39,087 bases of DNA from Oryzihumus sp036391795 (GCF_036391795.1 NZ_DASVZH010000157.1:1-39087); one strand, 5' to 3'; counted from the stretch's first letter, positions 1 to 10,832 are shown. Numbers and translations are program-made. Notes: generated from the sequence alone by a model not told the origin.

Positions 1-1
1 G

Positions 2-244
2 GTGTCCGACACCGGGGAGGGGCTGGACCCCGAGCGGATCCAGGAGCTGATGCAGCCGTTCAGCCGCGGCCACGACGACCGGCGACGGTTCGGGCTCGGC
101 CTCGCGCTGGTGCGTGAGGTGCTCGAGGCGCACGGCGGGACGCTGTCCGCGCGCGGGGCGCCCGGCGTCGGCGCGACGTGGACGGTCAGGCTCCCGGCGA
201 GCCACCGGGGACGACACACAGCTGGTTCCCCTCCGGGTCGCTGA
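2..244 (+). CDS. Sensor histidine kinase, C-terminal end (partial)
   Basis: Only the end of the HATPase_c (GHKL) ATP-binding domain of a two-component sensor kinase is inside the window; the gene begins upstream. The G1 box reads VSDTGEGL at the window edge, and the F/G2 region reads FSRGHDDRRRFGLGLALVREV, followed by the usual HGG turn and the closing beta strand GVGATWTVRLP. The GTG at base 2 is an internal valine codon, not the start. The stop lies inside the 3' end of the convergent VOC gene (59 bp antisense overlap). Neither the sensor domain nor the partner response regulator is visible, so the stimulus cannot be stated. Confidence 0.85.
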   Translation: MSDTGEGLDPERIQELMQPFSRGHDDRRRFGLGLALVREVLEAHGGTLSARGAPGVGATWTVRLPASHRGRHTAGSPPGR

Positions 245-554
245 CCACCGTCCAGCGCTGCTCGTCCCGCACGTGCCGGCCGCCGAGCTCCACCAGCCGC
301 CGGACCAGGTCCGGACCACCGGAGACGTCGACGTGCAGGCGGTTGCCGGGCGGGTCCAGCCGCTCCACCGGGGTGACCCAGACCTGGGGCATCCCGGCGC
401 CGTGCAGCAGCACCGACTCGAGGTGGCCCAGCGAGCGGGAGGCCAGCTTGTCCGCGTCCTCCTCGACCGGCTGCTGGCCCAGCGCCGCCGACCAGAACGG
501 CGCCATGACGTAGGGGTCGCGGCAGAAGACGACGATCGAGTGCAGCCCGCTCAT
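186..554 (-). CDS. VOC family (glyoxalase-like) protein
   Basis: A 122-residue single-domain vicinal-oxygen-chelate protein. The N-terminal strand HSIVVFCRDP, the central NRLHVDV segment and the C-terminal DPEGNQLCVV strand are the standard betaalphabetabetabeta landmarks of this superfamily. These proteins usually act as small dioxygenase, lyase or resistance-like proteins, or bind small ligands; the substrate cannot be read from the sequence. The start was set at the ATG at 554, which begins the MSGLHSIVVF strand; the upstream in-frame extension is Arg/Cys-rich and not VOC-like. The gene is convergent with, and overlaps, the histidine kinase end. Confidence 0.82.
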   Translation of the reverse strand: MSGLHSIVVFCRDPYVMAPFWSAALGQQPVEEDADKLASRSLGHLESVLLHGAGMPQVWVTPVERLDPPGNRLHVDVSGGPDLVRRLVELGGRHVRDEQRWTVVSDPEGNQLCVVPGGSPGA

Positions 555-664
555 GCCCCGACGGTAGCGGCGGCTCCTGTCCGGCCACCGGATACTTCGT
601 CCGCATGTCGAGAACCTGCAGCACACAGGAATACCCGGGTGGGGTCGGTGTCGTTGACCCGACC

Positions 665-1168
665 ATGCGCCCTGTCGGTCAACCCCGTTTCCCCCGCGTC
701 GTCGACGACGTCACCGTCCGCCTCATCGCCGGCGTCGTGCTGGTCCTGGGCCTGGTCGCGCTCATCGGCCACCAGTGGTGGCTCTACGCCGTCCTGGCGC
801 TGGACTTCATCCTGCGTGCCGCGCTCGGCCCGCAGGCCAGTCCCGTCGCCCGGTTCGTGCAGGCCGTGGTCCGGCCGCGGGTGCGCACGGCGAAGCGTCC
901 GACCGCGGGCCCCCCGAAGCGGTTCGCCGCCACCATCGGCGCGGTGATGACCACCGCCGCCTCAGCGCTGTGGCTGACCGGGACCGCCGCGCCCGTCGTG
1001 GTCGCGATCGGCGTCGTGATGGTGATCTTCCCCGCGCTGGAGTCGCTGCTCGGCTTCTGCGTTGGCTGCGTGCTCTTCGGCGGCCTGATGAAGCTCGGCG
1101 TGGTGCCCGAGGAGGTCTGCCTCGAGTGCGCGGACATCAGCCTGCGCCGCCCCGTCTCGACGTCCTGA
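665..1168 (+). CDS. DUF4395 family membrane protein
   Basis: A 167-residue integral membrane protein matching DUF4395. It begins with a PRVVDDVTVRLIAG segment, then shows a hydrophobic pair around residues 17-40, a polar ARFVQAVVRPRV loop with the family's PKRFAA motif, and two further hydrophobic stretches. Near the C-terminus are two CxxC pairs (CVGC, CLEC). Members often sit beside thioredoxin-like or rhodanese genes, which suggests a redox or sulfur role, but no such gene adjoins it here. The ATG at 665 fits the family N-terminus; an in-frame ATG at 605 would add 20 unrelated residues. Confidence 0.78.
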   Translation: MRPVGQPRFPRVVDDVTVRLIAGVVLVLGLVALIGHQWWLYAVLALDFILRAALGPQASPVARFVQAVVRPRVRTAKRPTAGPPKRFAATIGAVMTTAASALWLTGTAAPVVVAIGVVMVIFPALESLLGFCVGCVLFGGLMKLGVVPEEVCLECADISLRRPVSTS

Positions 1169-1253
1169 ACCGTTTGACCTCAGCAGGGGCGCCAGGGCCA
1201 GCAGCGCGAGCACGCCTGCCTCGGAGCCAGGTGCATCCGGCCGGGCCGTCACG

Positions 1254-2366
1254 TCAGCCCCGCCAGATCAGGACGACGGCCCGATCGTCGGTCTCACCGG
1301 CCCGGGCCGTGGCGCAGATCCGGTCCGCCCCCCCGGTGAACCCGTGGGACACGAGCTGCTCGGCGGTGCCGAGCATCCGGTCGATCCCGACGGTGAGGTC
1401 GCGGGTGCGCGTCTCGATCACCCCGTCGGTGTAGAGCAGGAGCGCGTCGCCGCGCTCGAGCCGGCCGCAGCTGCGGGGGAAGGACGTGCTCTCCAGGACT
1501 CCGAGCAGCGGCCCGCCGCCGTCGTCCAGGAGACGCCACCGGCCCGACCCGGCGGAGAACGTCGCGGCCGGCGGGTGCCCGGCACCGCCGACGGAGAAGT
1601 CTCCGGTCTCCAGGTCGAGGGCGACGTGGATCGCCGTGGCGAAGCCCTCGCTCCAGTCCTGGCGCAGCAGGTAGCTGTTGGCCGCCGGCAGGAAGTCCTC
1701 CGGTGCCATGGCCCCGAGCAGGCCGCCCAGCGCACCGGAGAGCAGCAGCGCCTTGGTGCCGGCGTTGAGGCCCTTGCCCGAGACGTCGACCAGGGTCACC
1801 TCCAGCCGACTGCCGTCCTGGGAGCGGTTGGCGACGATGAAGTCACCCGAGAACGCGTGCCCGTAGGCCGACTGCAGGGCGGTCTCGGCGTGCCAGGGGT
1901 GCGGCAGGTCGGGCAGCTCGCCGTGGGCCCGCAACCGGTCACGCAGGTCGACCAGCATCGACTCCCCCAGGGTGCCCTGCACCCCGAGCCGGGCCCGGGA
2001 CTGGGCCAGCCACAGCATCGAGACCCCGACGATGACCAGCACCAGTCCTGACCCGGCGTACGAGCTCTTGCTCGTCGCGACCTCCCACCCGGACCACGCG
2101 AAGCCGAGCACGATCGCGCCGTAGACCACGGCGATCCAGCGGGGGGTCAGGAAGATGCCGGCGAGCACCGCGATCGGGGCGAAGACGGTCCACGGCACCC
2201 CCACGGGGAACTGCACCAGGGCCCACGTGACCAGGCCGGTCGCCGCGATGAGCGCGACACCGGTCGCGACGGTGACCCAACGGCTGAAGTGCGAGACCCG
2301 CCCGGCCAGACGGGCCACGGCGGACGGTCGACGGCGGCGCACGAGTGTCTCGACCTGCGTCGTCAC
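1254..2366 (-). CDS. Membrane-anchored PP2C/SpoIIE-type protein phosphatase
   Basis: A 370-residue protein with four hydrophobic helices (about 31-52, 60-73, 78-92, 106-122), a short linker and a cytoplasmic SpoIIE/RsbU-type PPM phosphatase domain. Metal-binding acidic positions are visible: GDF (D175), VDVSGKG (D194), LYTDG (D314) and TDDRAVV (D360/D361); GAGHPP near 261-266 is also typical. Such enzymes dephosphorylate anti-sigma-factor antagonists in partner-switching circuits. No antagonist or sigma factor is adjacent, but an RsbW-like ATPase-domain protein lies at 34035-35036. The membrane region shows no recognisable sensory fold. The start is the first in-frame ATG, and the upstream region to 2449 is free on this strand. 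Confidence 0.85.
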   Translation of the reverse strand: MTTQVETLVRRRRPSAVARLAGRVSHFSRWVTVATGVALIAATGLVTWALVQFPVGVPWTVFAPIAVLAGIFLTPRWIAVVYGAIVLGFAWSGWEVATSKSSYAGSGLVLVIVGVSMLWLAQSRARLGVQGTLGESMLVDLRDRLRAHGELPDLPHPWHAETALQSAYGHAFSGDFIVANRSQDGSRLEVTLVDVSGKGLNAGTKALLLSGALGGLLGAMAPEDFLPAANSYLLRQDWSEGFATAIHVALDLETGDFSVGGAGHPPAATFSAGSGRWRLLDDGGGPLLGVLESTSFPRSCGRLERGDALLLYTDGVIETRTRDLTVGIDRMLGTAEQLVSHGFTGGADRICATARAGETDDRAVVLIWRG

Positions 2367-2448
2367 AGGGAGAACCTAGTCAGGTCTGAGCGCACCTGGG
2401 TGACCTTTACCCATTCATGGCGCGTCTCTGACCTGTGGATGACCGGGC

Positions 2449-2928
2449 TCAGCCTTCTGAGGCCGTGGTGGGCGGCAGCTCGCCCTTGTGCTCGTAGCGC
2501 CAGATCATCGCCAGCCTCCGCTTGTGCCGCTCGTCGCCGCTGAAGTGGGTGGTGAGGAAGACCTCGACCATCTCCTTGGCCTCCTCGACGGTGTTGATCC
2601 GCGCCCCGATCGAGATCACCTGGGCGTTGTTGTGCTCGCGGGCCAGGCGCGCCGTCTCGACGCTGTGGGCCAGCGCGGCGCGGATGTCGCGGACCTTGTT
2701 GGCCGCCATCTGCTCACCGTTGCCGGAACCGCCCAGGACGACCCCGAACGACCCGTGCTCACCCGCCACGCCCTCGGCCGCGCGGAGCACCGCCACGGGG
2801 TAGTCGTCGTCGGCGTCGTAGTAGTCCGGGCCGTGGTCGACGACGTCGTAGCCCTTGGACTGCAGGAAGGTGACGAGCTCGCACTTGAGCTCGTATGCCG
2901 CGTGGTCGCCGCCGATGTGAACGCGCAT
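2449..2928 (-). CDS. rpiB: Ribose-5-phosphate isomerase B
   Basis: A 159-residue enzyme of the RpiB/LacAB family that interconverts ribose 5-phosphate and ribulose 5-phosphate in the pentose phosphate pathway. The N-terminal GGDHA segment binds phosphate, and GGSGNGEQ (66-73) forms the anion hole. As in the mycobacterial enzyme, the catalytic base position normally held by cysteine in other RpiB proteins is a glutamate (E72). The C-terminal HFSGDERHKRRL helix is typical. The ATG is preceded by a purine-rich GGAG-type site on the minus strand. It is followed on the same strand, upstream in transcription, by the Rv2466c-like oxidoreductase gene, an order shared with M. tuberculosis Rv2465c-Rv2466c. 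Confidence 0.93.
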   Translation of the reverse strand: MRVHIGGDHAAYELKCELVTFLQSKGYDVVDHGPDYYDADDDYPVAVLRAAEGVAGEHGSFGVVLGGSGNGEQMAANKVRDIRAALAHSVETARLAREHNNAQVISIGARINTVEEAKEMVEVFLTTHFSGDERHKRRLAMIWRYEHKGELPPTTASEG

Positions 2929-2962
2929 CTCTGGGGGCTCCTTGGGTCGGGGGTGGGGACGG

Positions 2963-3586
2963 TCAGTCGAAGATGGGGCCGACGTTGCGGGTGCGCTTCA
3001 GCTCGAAGAAGCCGGGCGTACCCGCGACGAGGACACAACCGTCCCAGAGCCTGCCGGCCGCGTCACCCTTCGGGGCGGGGGAGACCACGGGGCCGAAGAA
3101 CGCCACGCCGTTGACGGCGATGACCGGGGTGCCGACCTCGTCACCCACGAGGCCGATGCCGCGCTCGTGGCTGGCTCGCAGGTCCTCGTCGACGTCGGGC
3201 AGGGTGGCGAAGCGGGCGAGGTCCTCGGGCAGGCCGACCTCGGCCAGCGCCGGAGCGAGGACCTTCGTGTAGTCCTTCTCGCCGCCGAGGTGGATGCGGG
3301 TGCCCATCGCGTCGTACAGGGGCTTGACGACCTTGTCGCCGTGCTCGCGGGCGGCCGCGATGATGACGCGGACCGGGCCCCAGGCGCGGTCCATCATCTC
3401 GCGGTAGGCCTCGGGCAGGTCGCGGCCCTCGTTGAGCACGGCCAGGCTCATCACCGACCAGGTCACGTCGACCTCGCGGACCTGTTCGACCTCCATCAGC
3501 CACCGTGAGGTCATCCACGCCCACGGGCAGATCGGGTCGAACCACATCTCGGCCTGGTTGCGTGTCGCGTCAGTCACGAGGGCCAT
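2963..3586 (-). CDS. Mycothiol-dependent nitroreductase-like (Rv2466c family) DsbA-fold oxidoreductase
   Basis: A 207-residue thioredoxin/DsbA-fold protein. The N-terminal strand MWFDPICPWAWMTSRW carries the redox centre, followed by an alpha-helical insertion and the cis-Pro loop VGTPVIAVNG. Rv2466c of M. tuberculosis reduces nitro-compounds with mycothiol and has a CPWC centre; here the second cysteine is alanine (C20-P-W-A23), a one-cysteine version that could still work with mycothiol. The start was placed at the ATG at 3586 because upstream in-frame residues do not resemble the family. It is probably cotranscribed with rpiB (34 bp gap) and is divergent from pepN across about 100 bp. Confidence 0.85.
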   Translation of the reverse strand: MALVTDATRNQAEMWFDPICPWAWMTSRWLMEVEQVREVDVTWSVMSLAVLNEGRDLPEAYREMMDRAWGPVRVIIAAAREHGDKVVKPLYDAMGTRIHLGGEKDYTKVLAPALAEVGLPEDLARFATLPDVDEDLRASHERGIGLVGDEVGTPVIAVNGVAFFGPVVSPAPKGDAAGRLWDGCVLVAGTPGFFELKRTRNVGPIFD

Positions 3587-3687
3587 CCTGCCAGCCGTCG
3601 CCGCCCTGTCGTATTCGGGTGACCCGGCGCACACCCCCCGTGCGAGGATGACCGGACCCAAGCCCTTTCCCGTAGGAGCAGACACCC

Positions 3688-6260
<2,573 letters not shown>

Positions 6261-6264
<4 letters not shown>

Positions 6265-6278
6265 GCCACCCGGCATAC
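6261..6278. repeat. Stop-codon-linked 18-mer containing the GTATGCCG octamer
   Basis: The plus strand reads CTGAGCCACCCGGCATAC, in which TGA is the pepN stop codon and CGGCATAC is the reverse complement of GTATGCCG. Exactly the same 18-mer, in the same position relative to a stop codon and terminator, ends the ettA gene at 24649-24666. The octamer occurs 15 times in the window. Confidence 0.8.
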
Positions 6279-6282
6279 GACA

Positions 6283-6317
6283 GGAGGGGCGGGGACCGAC
6301 ACGGTCCCCGCCCCTCC
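6283..6317. terminator. Bidirectional hairpin terminator between pepN and malQ
   Basis: A perfect 15-bp stem (6283-6297 with 6303-6317) closes a five-base loop GACAC. It lies 19 bp after the pepN stop and 18 bp before the malQ stop, so it can serve both convergent genes. There is no U-tract, as is common in high-GC actinobacteria. Confidence 0.85.
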
Positions 6318-6334
6318 GGTTGTCGGTGCGGGCC

Positions 6335-8458
6335 TCAGCGCTGGGCGACGCACCGGGCCAGGCGCCGGGCCCAGCGCGAGGCCATGAGGTCCTCCAGCAG
6401 CACCGGCTTGCCGTTGCCGTCGGCCAGCGGGAGCCGCCAGTTGGGGTACTCCTCGTCGGTGCCGGGCTGGTTCATCGCCCGGCGGTCACCGGTCATGTCC
6501 GGCACGGCGACCCCGAGCAGCCGGGCCGGGGTCCACGACAGGAACCGGTGCAGCGCCTCGATGACCTCGTGCGGGCTGCCGCCCTCGCGCAGCAGGCCCC
6601 GCTCGTGCAGCACCTCCAGCACCTCCGCACGGGCGGCCTCGTCGGCGGCCCGCTCCTCCTCCAGCGGCCGGGTGAGCAGGCCCAGGCTCTCGCGCAGGTC
6701 GATGTGCTCCCCGGCCAAGTAGCCGGCGGTCGGCGGCAGGTCGTGTGTGGTGACGGTGGCCAGGCACAGCTCGCGGTAGCGCTCGGCGGGCAGGGGCGCG
6801 CCGCCCTCGTCCTTCTCGAACCACAGGATCGAGGTGCCGAGGATGCCGCGCTCCTTGAGGTAGTCGCGGGCCCAGGGCTCGACCACGCCGAGGTCCTCCC
6901 CCACGACCAGCGCCCCGGCGCGGTGAGCCTCCAGCGCGAGGATGCCCACCAGCGCCTCGTGGTCGTAGCGCACGTAGGTGCCCTCGCTGGGGGCCTTCCC
7001 GGCCGGGACCCACCACAGCCGGAACAGCCCGATCACGTGGTCGACGCGGATCCCACCGGCGTGCCGCAGCACGGTGCGCAGCATGTCGCGGTACGGCGCG
7101 TAGCCGAGCGCCTCGAGCCGGTCCGGGCGCCACGGCGGCTGGCTCCAGTCCTGGCCCATCTGGTTGTACTGGTCCGGCGGCGCGCCGACGGTCACGTCCC
7201 GGGCGAGCGCGTCGGCCAGCCCCCACGCGTCCGCGCCCTCGGGGTGGACGCCCACGGCCAGGTCGTGAACCACGCCCAGGGCCATGCCGGCCTCCCGCGC
7301 GTCGTGCTGCACCTGCTCGAGCTGCTGGTCGACGACCCACTGCAGCCAGCGGTGGAACTGCACGTCCTCGGCGATGTCGTGGTGCATCCGGGCCACGGCC
7401 TCGCCGCGCGGGTCCCGCAGCTCCTCGGGCCACTCCGTCCACGGCAGGCCGAGCCGGTCGGCCAGAGCGCACCAGGTGGCGAAGTCGACCAGGCCCTGGC
7501 CCTCGCGGTCGCAGAAGGCCGCGAAGGCGCGCTCCCTGCGGGCCGAGCGCGGCTGGTGGAAGACGTGCCGCAGCGCGACCTGCTTGTGCTCCCAGGCGGC
7601 GTCCCGGTCGATGGTGTCGGACTCGTTGAGCGCCCGGGCGTCGTCGCCGTGCCACTCCAGGAACTGCCGCTCCGCCGCCGACATGTAGGCGACCTCGGGG
7701 ATGTCCTCCACGCGGATGTAGATCGGGTTGACGAACCGGCGCGTCGTGGGCAGGTAGGGCGAGGGCTCCATCGGGGCCACCGGCTCGGCCGCGTGCAGCG
7801 GGTTGACCAGCACGAAGTCGGCGCCGAGATCGGCCGCAGCCCAGGCGGCCATGTCGCCGAGGTCGGCCAAGTCACCCACGCCCCAGGACCGCCGCGACCG
7901 CACGGAGTACAGCTGGGTCATCAGGCCCCAGGCCCGGTGGTCCCCCGTGAGCGCCGCAGGCAGGGTGAGCCGGGTCGGGGTGACGACCAGGGGCGTCGTG
8001 ACGGCGCCGCCCTCGAGGCGGGCGTGCAACGTGTGCCAGCCCAGCGGCAGGTCCCCGGGGATCTCGAACGTGGCCTCCCCGACGGCGCGCCCGTCGACCT
8101 GGCGGGACTCCACCCAGCGGTCGACCTGCCGGACCTCGCGCCGGCCACCTCCCTCGAGGGTGAGCCAGACCTGGACCGACGCCCCGTCGTCGAGGTGGAC
8201 CGGCACCCAGGGCGTCCAGCCCTGCCGGCACACCACCACCGGCGGCAGCACCTGCCGCCAGGACCGCAGCTCCGCCGCCTCCAGCGCCGCCCGTGCGCGG
8301 TCCCCGGTCGAGGCGTCGACGCCCAGCGCGGCCAGGACGGCGACGATCGTCGACTCGCTGACGACCACGTGGTTGCCCTGCCAGTCCCAGTACTCCGTGG
8401 CAACGCCGTGAGCGCGCGCCAGCTCGGTGAGCTCCGGCGACGGTGCGGGAGTGCTCAC
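6335..8458 (-). CDS. malQ: 4-alpha-glucanotransferase (amylomaltase, GH77)
   Basis: A 707-residue GH77 enzyme that transfers alpha-1,4-glucan segments in maltodextrin and glycogen metabolism. An N-terminal helical/beta-sandwich extension (about 1-165), typical of actinobacterial MalQ, precedes the (beta/alpha)8 barrel. Catalytic residues are D473 in GGIRVDH, E521 in VVGEDLG and D573 in TTHDLPPTAGY. The GTG at 8458 was chosen because the minus strand shows AGGAAGGGG just upstream and the family N-terminus begins there; the reading frame stays open upstream only as an antisense shadow of mscS. It is divergent from mscS. The alpha-glucosidase gene at 12654 is a plausible functional partner. Confidence 0.94.
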   Translation of the reverse strand: MSTPAPSPELTELARAHGVATEYWDWQGNHVVVSESTIVAVLAALGVDASTGDRARAALEAAELRSWRQVLPPVVVCRQGWTPWVPVHLDDGASVQVWLTLEGGGRREVRQVDRWVESRQVDGRAVGEATFEIPGDLPLGWHTLHARLEGGAVTTPLVVTPTRLTLPAALTGDHRAWGLMTQLYSVRSRRSWGVGDLADLGDMAAWAAADLGADFVLVNPLHAAEPVAPMEPSPYLPTTRRFVNPIYIRVEDIPEVAYMSAAERQFLEWHGDDARALNESDTIDRDAAWEHKQVALRHVFHQPRSARRERAFAAFCDREGQGLVDFATWCALADRLGLPWTEWPEELRDPRGEAVARMHHDIAEDVQFHRWLQWVVDQQLEQVQHDAREAGMALGVVHDLAVGVHPEGADAWGLADALARDVTVGAPPDQYNQMGQDWSQPPWRPDRLEALGYAPYRDMLRTVLRHAGGIRVDHVIGLFRLWWVPAGKAPSEGTYVRYDHEALVGILALEAHRAGALVVGEDLGVVEPWARDYLKERGILGTSILWFEKDEGGAPLPAERYRELCLATVTTHDLPPTAGYLAGEHIDLRESLGLLTRPLEEERAADEAARAEVLEVLHERGLLREGGSPHEVIEALHRFLSWTPARLLGVAVPDMTGDRRAMNQPGTDEEYPNWRLPLADGNGKPVLLEDLMASRWARRLARCVAQR

Positions 8459-8548
8459 GGAACCCCTTCCTGTGAGATGTGTCGCGAGCCACCACTCTTT
8501 CACGAGTGACGATTCGGCACTCACCGTTCCCTTCGCAAGGATGGGGCC

Positions 8549-9490
8549 ATGGCGTTGTTGAACGGAATCCTCAAGCAGCTCGACGCCCTGACGTGGGGCG
8601 GCTTCTGGGCGTGGCTCTCCGGCACCCCGCTCAAGGTGATGGTCACGATCCTCGTCGGTCTCCTCGCGCGCTGGCTGGTCCACCGCTTCATCGCGCGGCT
8701 GCTGCGCAGCGGCGCGGTGAAGACCTCGCCACGTCCGGACGATGCCGTGCCTCGACGCAAGGTCATGGTCCTCGCCCACGCCACGGGGGTCGTGCGTGAG
8801 CGCCAGCGCCAGCGCCTGACGACCCTCGGCACCCTGCTGCGCAGCATCGCCACCGTCGTGATCTTCGTCGTCACCCTGCTGACCGTGCTGCAGGAGGTGG
8901 GACTCCCCCTCGCGCCGCTGCTCACCTCCGCCGGTGTCGGTGGTGTCGCCATCGCCTTCGGTGCCCAGAGCCTGGTCAAGGACTTCATCTCCGGCATCTT
9001 CATGATCGCCGAGGACCAGTACGGCGTCGGCGACATCGTGGACACCGGTGAGGTGATCGGCGAGGTCGAGGACGTCACCCTGCGGATCACGCGGGTCCGC
9101 GACTTCAGCGGCGTCATCTGGTATGTCCGCAACGGCGAGATCATCCGGGTCGGCAACCGGTCCCAGGGCTGGTCGACGGCACTGGTGGACGTACCGGTCC
9201 CCTACGACGAGGACCTCGACAAGGTGCTGCCGCTCATCCGCGAGGTCGCCCAGGCGATGAACGACGACGAGACCTGGTCCCGGCGCCTGCTCGACGAGCC
9301 GGAGGTGGTCGGCGTCGAGTCGATGACCGGCGGCGTGGTCACCGTGCGGATCGTCGCCCGGTGCGCCGCGAACGAGAACGTCCCCGTATCGCGCGAGCTG
9401 CGCGAGCGGGTCAAGGCCACGCTCGACCGGGCCGGGATCCGCGCGCCGCAGGTGCTGCCGCCCTACGGTGGCGGTGCCCTGCGCAGCTGA
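8549..9490 (+). CDS. Small-conductance mechanosensitive ion channel (MscS family)
   Basis: A 313-residue inner-membrane channel. Hydrophobic segments lie near residues 28-48 and 96-118, and the pore helix TM3 is in the Gly/Ala-rich stretch LLTSAGVGGVAIAFGAQSLVKDFISG, the MscS hallmark. A beta domain (EDQYGVGDIVDTGEVIGEVEDVTLR, with VRNGEIIRVGN) and an alpha/beta C-terminal domain follow. It releases solutes on hypo-osmotic shock. The TGA stop is followed in the same frame by 20 more codons, all ending in G or C, before a second TGA at 9551-9553, which is unusual. Confidence 0.92.
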   Translation: MALLNGILKQLDALTWGGFWAWLSGTPLKVMVTILVGLLARWLVHRFIARLLRSGAVKTSPRPDDAVPRRKVMVLAHATGVVRERQRQRLTTLGTLLRSIATVVIFVVTLLTVLQEVGLPLAPLLTSAGVGGVAIAFGAQSLVKDFISGIFMIAEDQYGVGDIVDTGEVIGEVEDVTLRITRVRDFSGVIWYVRNGEIIRVGNRSQGWSTALVDVPVPYDEDLDKVLPLIREVAQAMNDDETWSRRLLDEPEVVGVESMTGGVVTVRIVARCAANENVPVSRELRERVKATLDRAGIRAPQVLPPYGGGALRS

Positions 9491-9570
9491 GACCTGCTGC
9501 CCGAGGGGTTCGCCGGCGCGGACTGGCGGGTGGTGGTCGGCAACGAGCCCTGACCGCCGATGCTGAGACA

Positions 9571-9957
9571 ATGGCCGGCGTGACGACGTTCTACGACCAG
9601 GTGGGTGGCCACGAGACGTTCGCCAGGCTGGTGCACGAGTTCTACGTCGGCGTGGCCGCCGACCCCGAGCTGCGAGCGCTCTACCCCGAGGAGGACCTCG
9701 CGCCGGCGGAGGCACGCCTGCGCCTCTTCCTGGAGCAGTACTGGGGCGGCCCGACGACCTACTCCCAGGAGCGGGGCCACCCCCGGCTGCGCATGCGGCA
9801 CCACCCCTTCAAGGTCACCCCCGCCCAGCGGGACCGGTGGCTGAAGCACATGATGGCGGCCGTGGACACGCTGCAGCTGGCGCCCGCGGACGACCTCATC
9901 CTGCGGGACTACCTCGACCGCGCCGCGCACTCGCTGGTCAACAGCCTGGAGGACTGA
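9571..9957 (+). CDS. glbO: Group II truncated haemoglobin (trHbO)
   Basis: A 128-residue 2-on-2 globin. Relative to M. tuberculosis trHbO all signature positions are present with a constant +2 offset: Tyr25 (B10), Tyr38 (CD1), His77 (proximal F8, in RMRHHPF) and Trp90 (G8). The conserved segment ARLRLFLEQYWGGPTTYS is also there. Proposed roles for the family are O2/NO chemistry and peroxidase-like activity at the membrane. The ATG at 9571 was used; GTG at 9580 is also possible, since neither has a strong ribosome site. The stop is separated by one base from the GTG of a LuxR-type regulator, suggesting cotranscription and coupling. Confidence 0.95.
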   Translation: MAGVTTFYDQVGGHETFARLVHEFYVGVAADPELRALYPEEDLAPAEARLRLFLEQYWGGPTTYSQERGHPRLRMRHHPFKVTPAQRDRWLKHMMAAVDTLQLAPADDLILRDYLDRAAHSLVNSLED

Positions 9958-9958
9958 G

Positions 9959-10747
9959 GTGGAGCAGGGGGCAGACTCCGCTGACACAGCGGGCACCGAC
10001 CTGGCCGGCTCGGGGGCCGCGCCCACTCCCGGACGCGATGTCGCGAACGACTGGGCTGCGATCACCGAGCTCACGGGGGAGCTGTCCTCGCGGACAGCCC
10101 GGCTCATCGGGCAGGCGCTGACCGGCCGGGTCGACGCCGGCCGGGTCCGGCTCCTGGGCGAGGACGCCGCCGCCGTCCGGGCGTCCCTGGCCGGCCTGGA
10201 ACCGGGCACCCGGCGCTCCGCCTGGAAGCTGTCGCCGGGGTCGGCCGACCCGCGCAGCCTGGCCGTCGACCTCAACAACGCCAGCCGGGCCCGGGGCATC
10301 GACCTGCGGTTGGTGCTGGACCTCGTGGCGTTGACCCGCCCGATCGCGGCCGCGGACCAGGCCTCCCGCGACCGCGTGCGCCTGGCTCCGGTCCAGGTGC
10401 AGATGATGCTGCTGGACGAGCACCTGGTGGTCGTCGAGGGGCCGGTGCTGCGACCGTTCGGCGGCCCGTCCGGCTGGCTGATGGACGAGCCGGGCATCAC
10501 CGCTGCGGCCTGTGCCCTCTGGGAGGAGACGTGGGCGCGGTCGGCGCCGCTGCCGGCGGAGGCGCTGGTGATGTCGGACCGTCAGCGCGCGGTGGCCAGC
10601 GGGCTCATCGACGGTGAGACCGATGCGGCGATCGCTCGCCGCCTACGCGTGTCCACCCGCACCGTCGCCGCCGAGGTCCGGTTCCTCATGAGGGCGGTGG
10701 GAGCGAGCAGCCGCTACCAGGCCGCGATGCGGCTGCACCGTCCGTGA
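9959..10747 (+). CDS. LuxR-type HTH regulator, paralogue 1 of 3
   Basis: A 262-residue predicted transcription regulator. A Ser/Gly/Ala-rich N-terminus (1-30) is followed by an alpha/beta domain with the signatures RRSAWKLSPGSADPR (86-100) and RLAPVQVQMMLLDE (141-154), and a C-terminal GerE/LuxR-type helix-turn-helix: LVMSDRQRAVASGL with TDAAIARRLRVSTRTVAAEVRF (about 203-242). The central motifs resemble the phospholipase-D-like/TrmB-type sensor segment of Streptomyces LuxR-type regulators, but no N-terminal TrmB HTH is present. GTG start with GGAGG at 9948-9952 inside the globin gene, so translation is probably coupled to glbO. Ligand and targets are unknown. Two homologues follow directly. 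Confidence 0.8.
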   Translation: MEQGADSADTAGTDLAGSGAAPTPGRDVANDWAAITELTGELSSRTARLIGQALTGRVDAGRVRLLGEDAAAVRASLAGLEPGTRRSAWKLSPGSADPRSLAVDLNNASRARGIDLRLVLDLVALTRPIAAADQASRDRVRLAPVQVQMMLLDEHLVVVEGPVLRPFGGPSGWLMDEPGITAAACALWEETWARSAPLPAEALVMSDRQRAVASGLIDGETDAAIARRLRVSTRTVAAEVRFLMRAVGASSRYQAAMRLHRP

Positions 10748-10766
10748 GAGTCGCTACGGTGAAGGT

Positions 10767-10832
10767 ATGACCTTTGCCTCTCCGGGACGGGCAGGAACGC
10801 CCTCGGCGTGCAGGATGCCAGCGCGCGCATGA
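10767..10832 (+). other. Short leader ORF or relic start before regulator 2
   Basis: An ATG at 10767 opens a 21-codon frame ending in TGA at 10830-10832, which overlaps the ATG of regulator 2. The bases around it (CTACGGTG, six to seven bases, then ATGACCTT) closely match those around the true start of regulator 3 at 11631 (CTACGGTGCCTGGATGACCTT). This looks like the ancestral start of the paralogue, now out of frame, or a small leader peptide. No function is claimed. Confidence 0.35.

Noticed and set aside
8493..8508. Small dyad CACTC-TTTCAC-GAGTG between malQ and mscS
   Set aside because: Five-base arms are too short to call an operator; possible but unsupported.
8459..9715. Upstream extension of malQ to 1126 codons
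   Set aside because: Runs antisense through mscS and is not GH77-like; the GTG at 8458 has a clear ribosome site.
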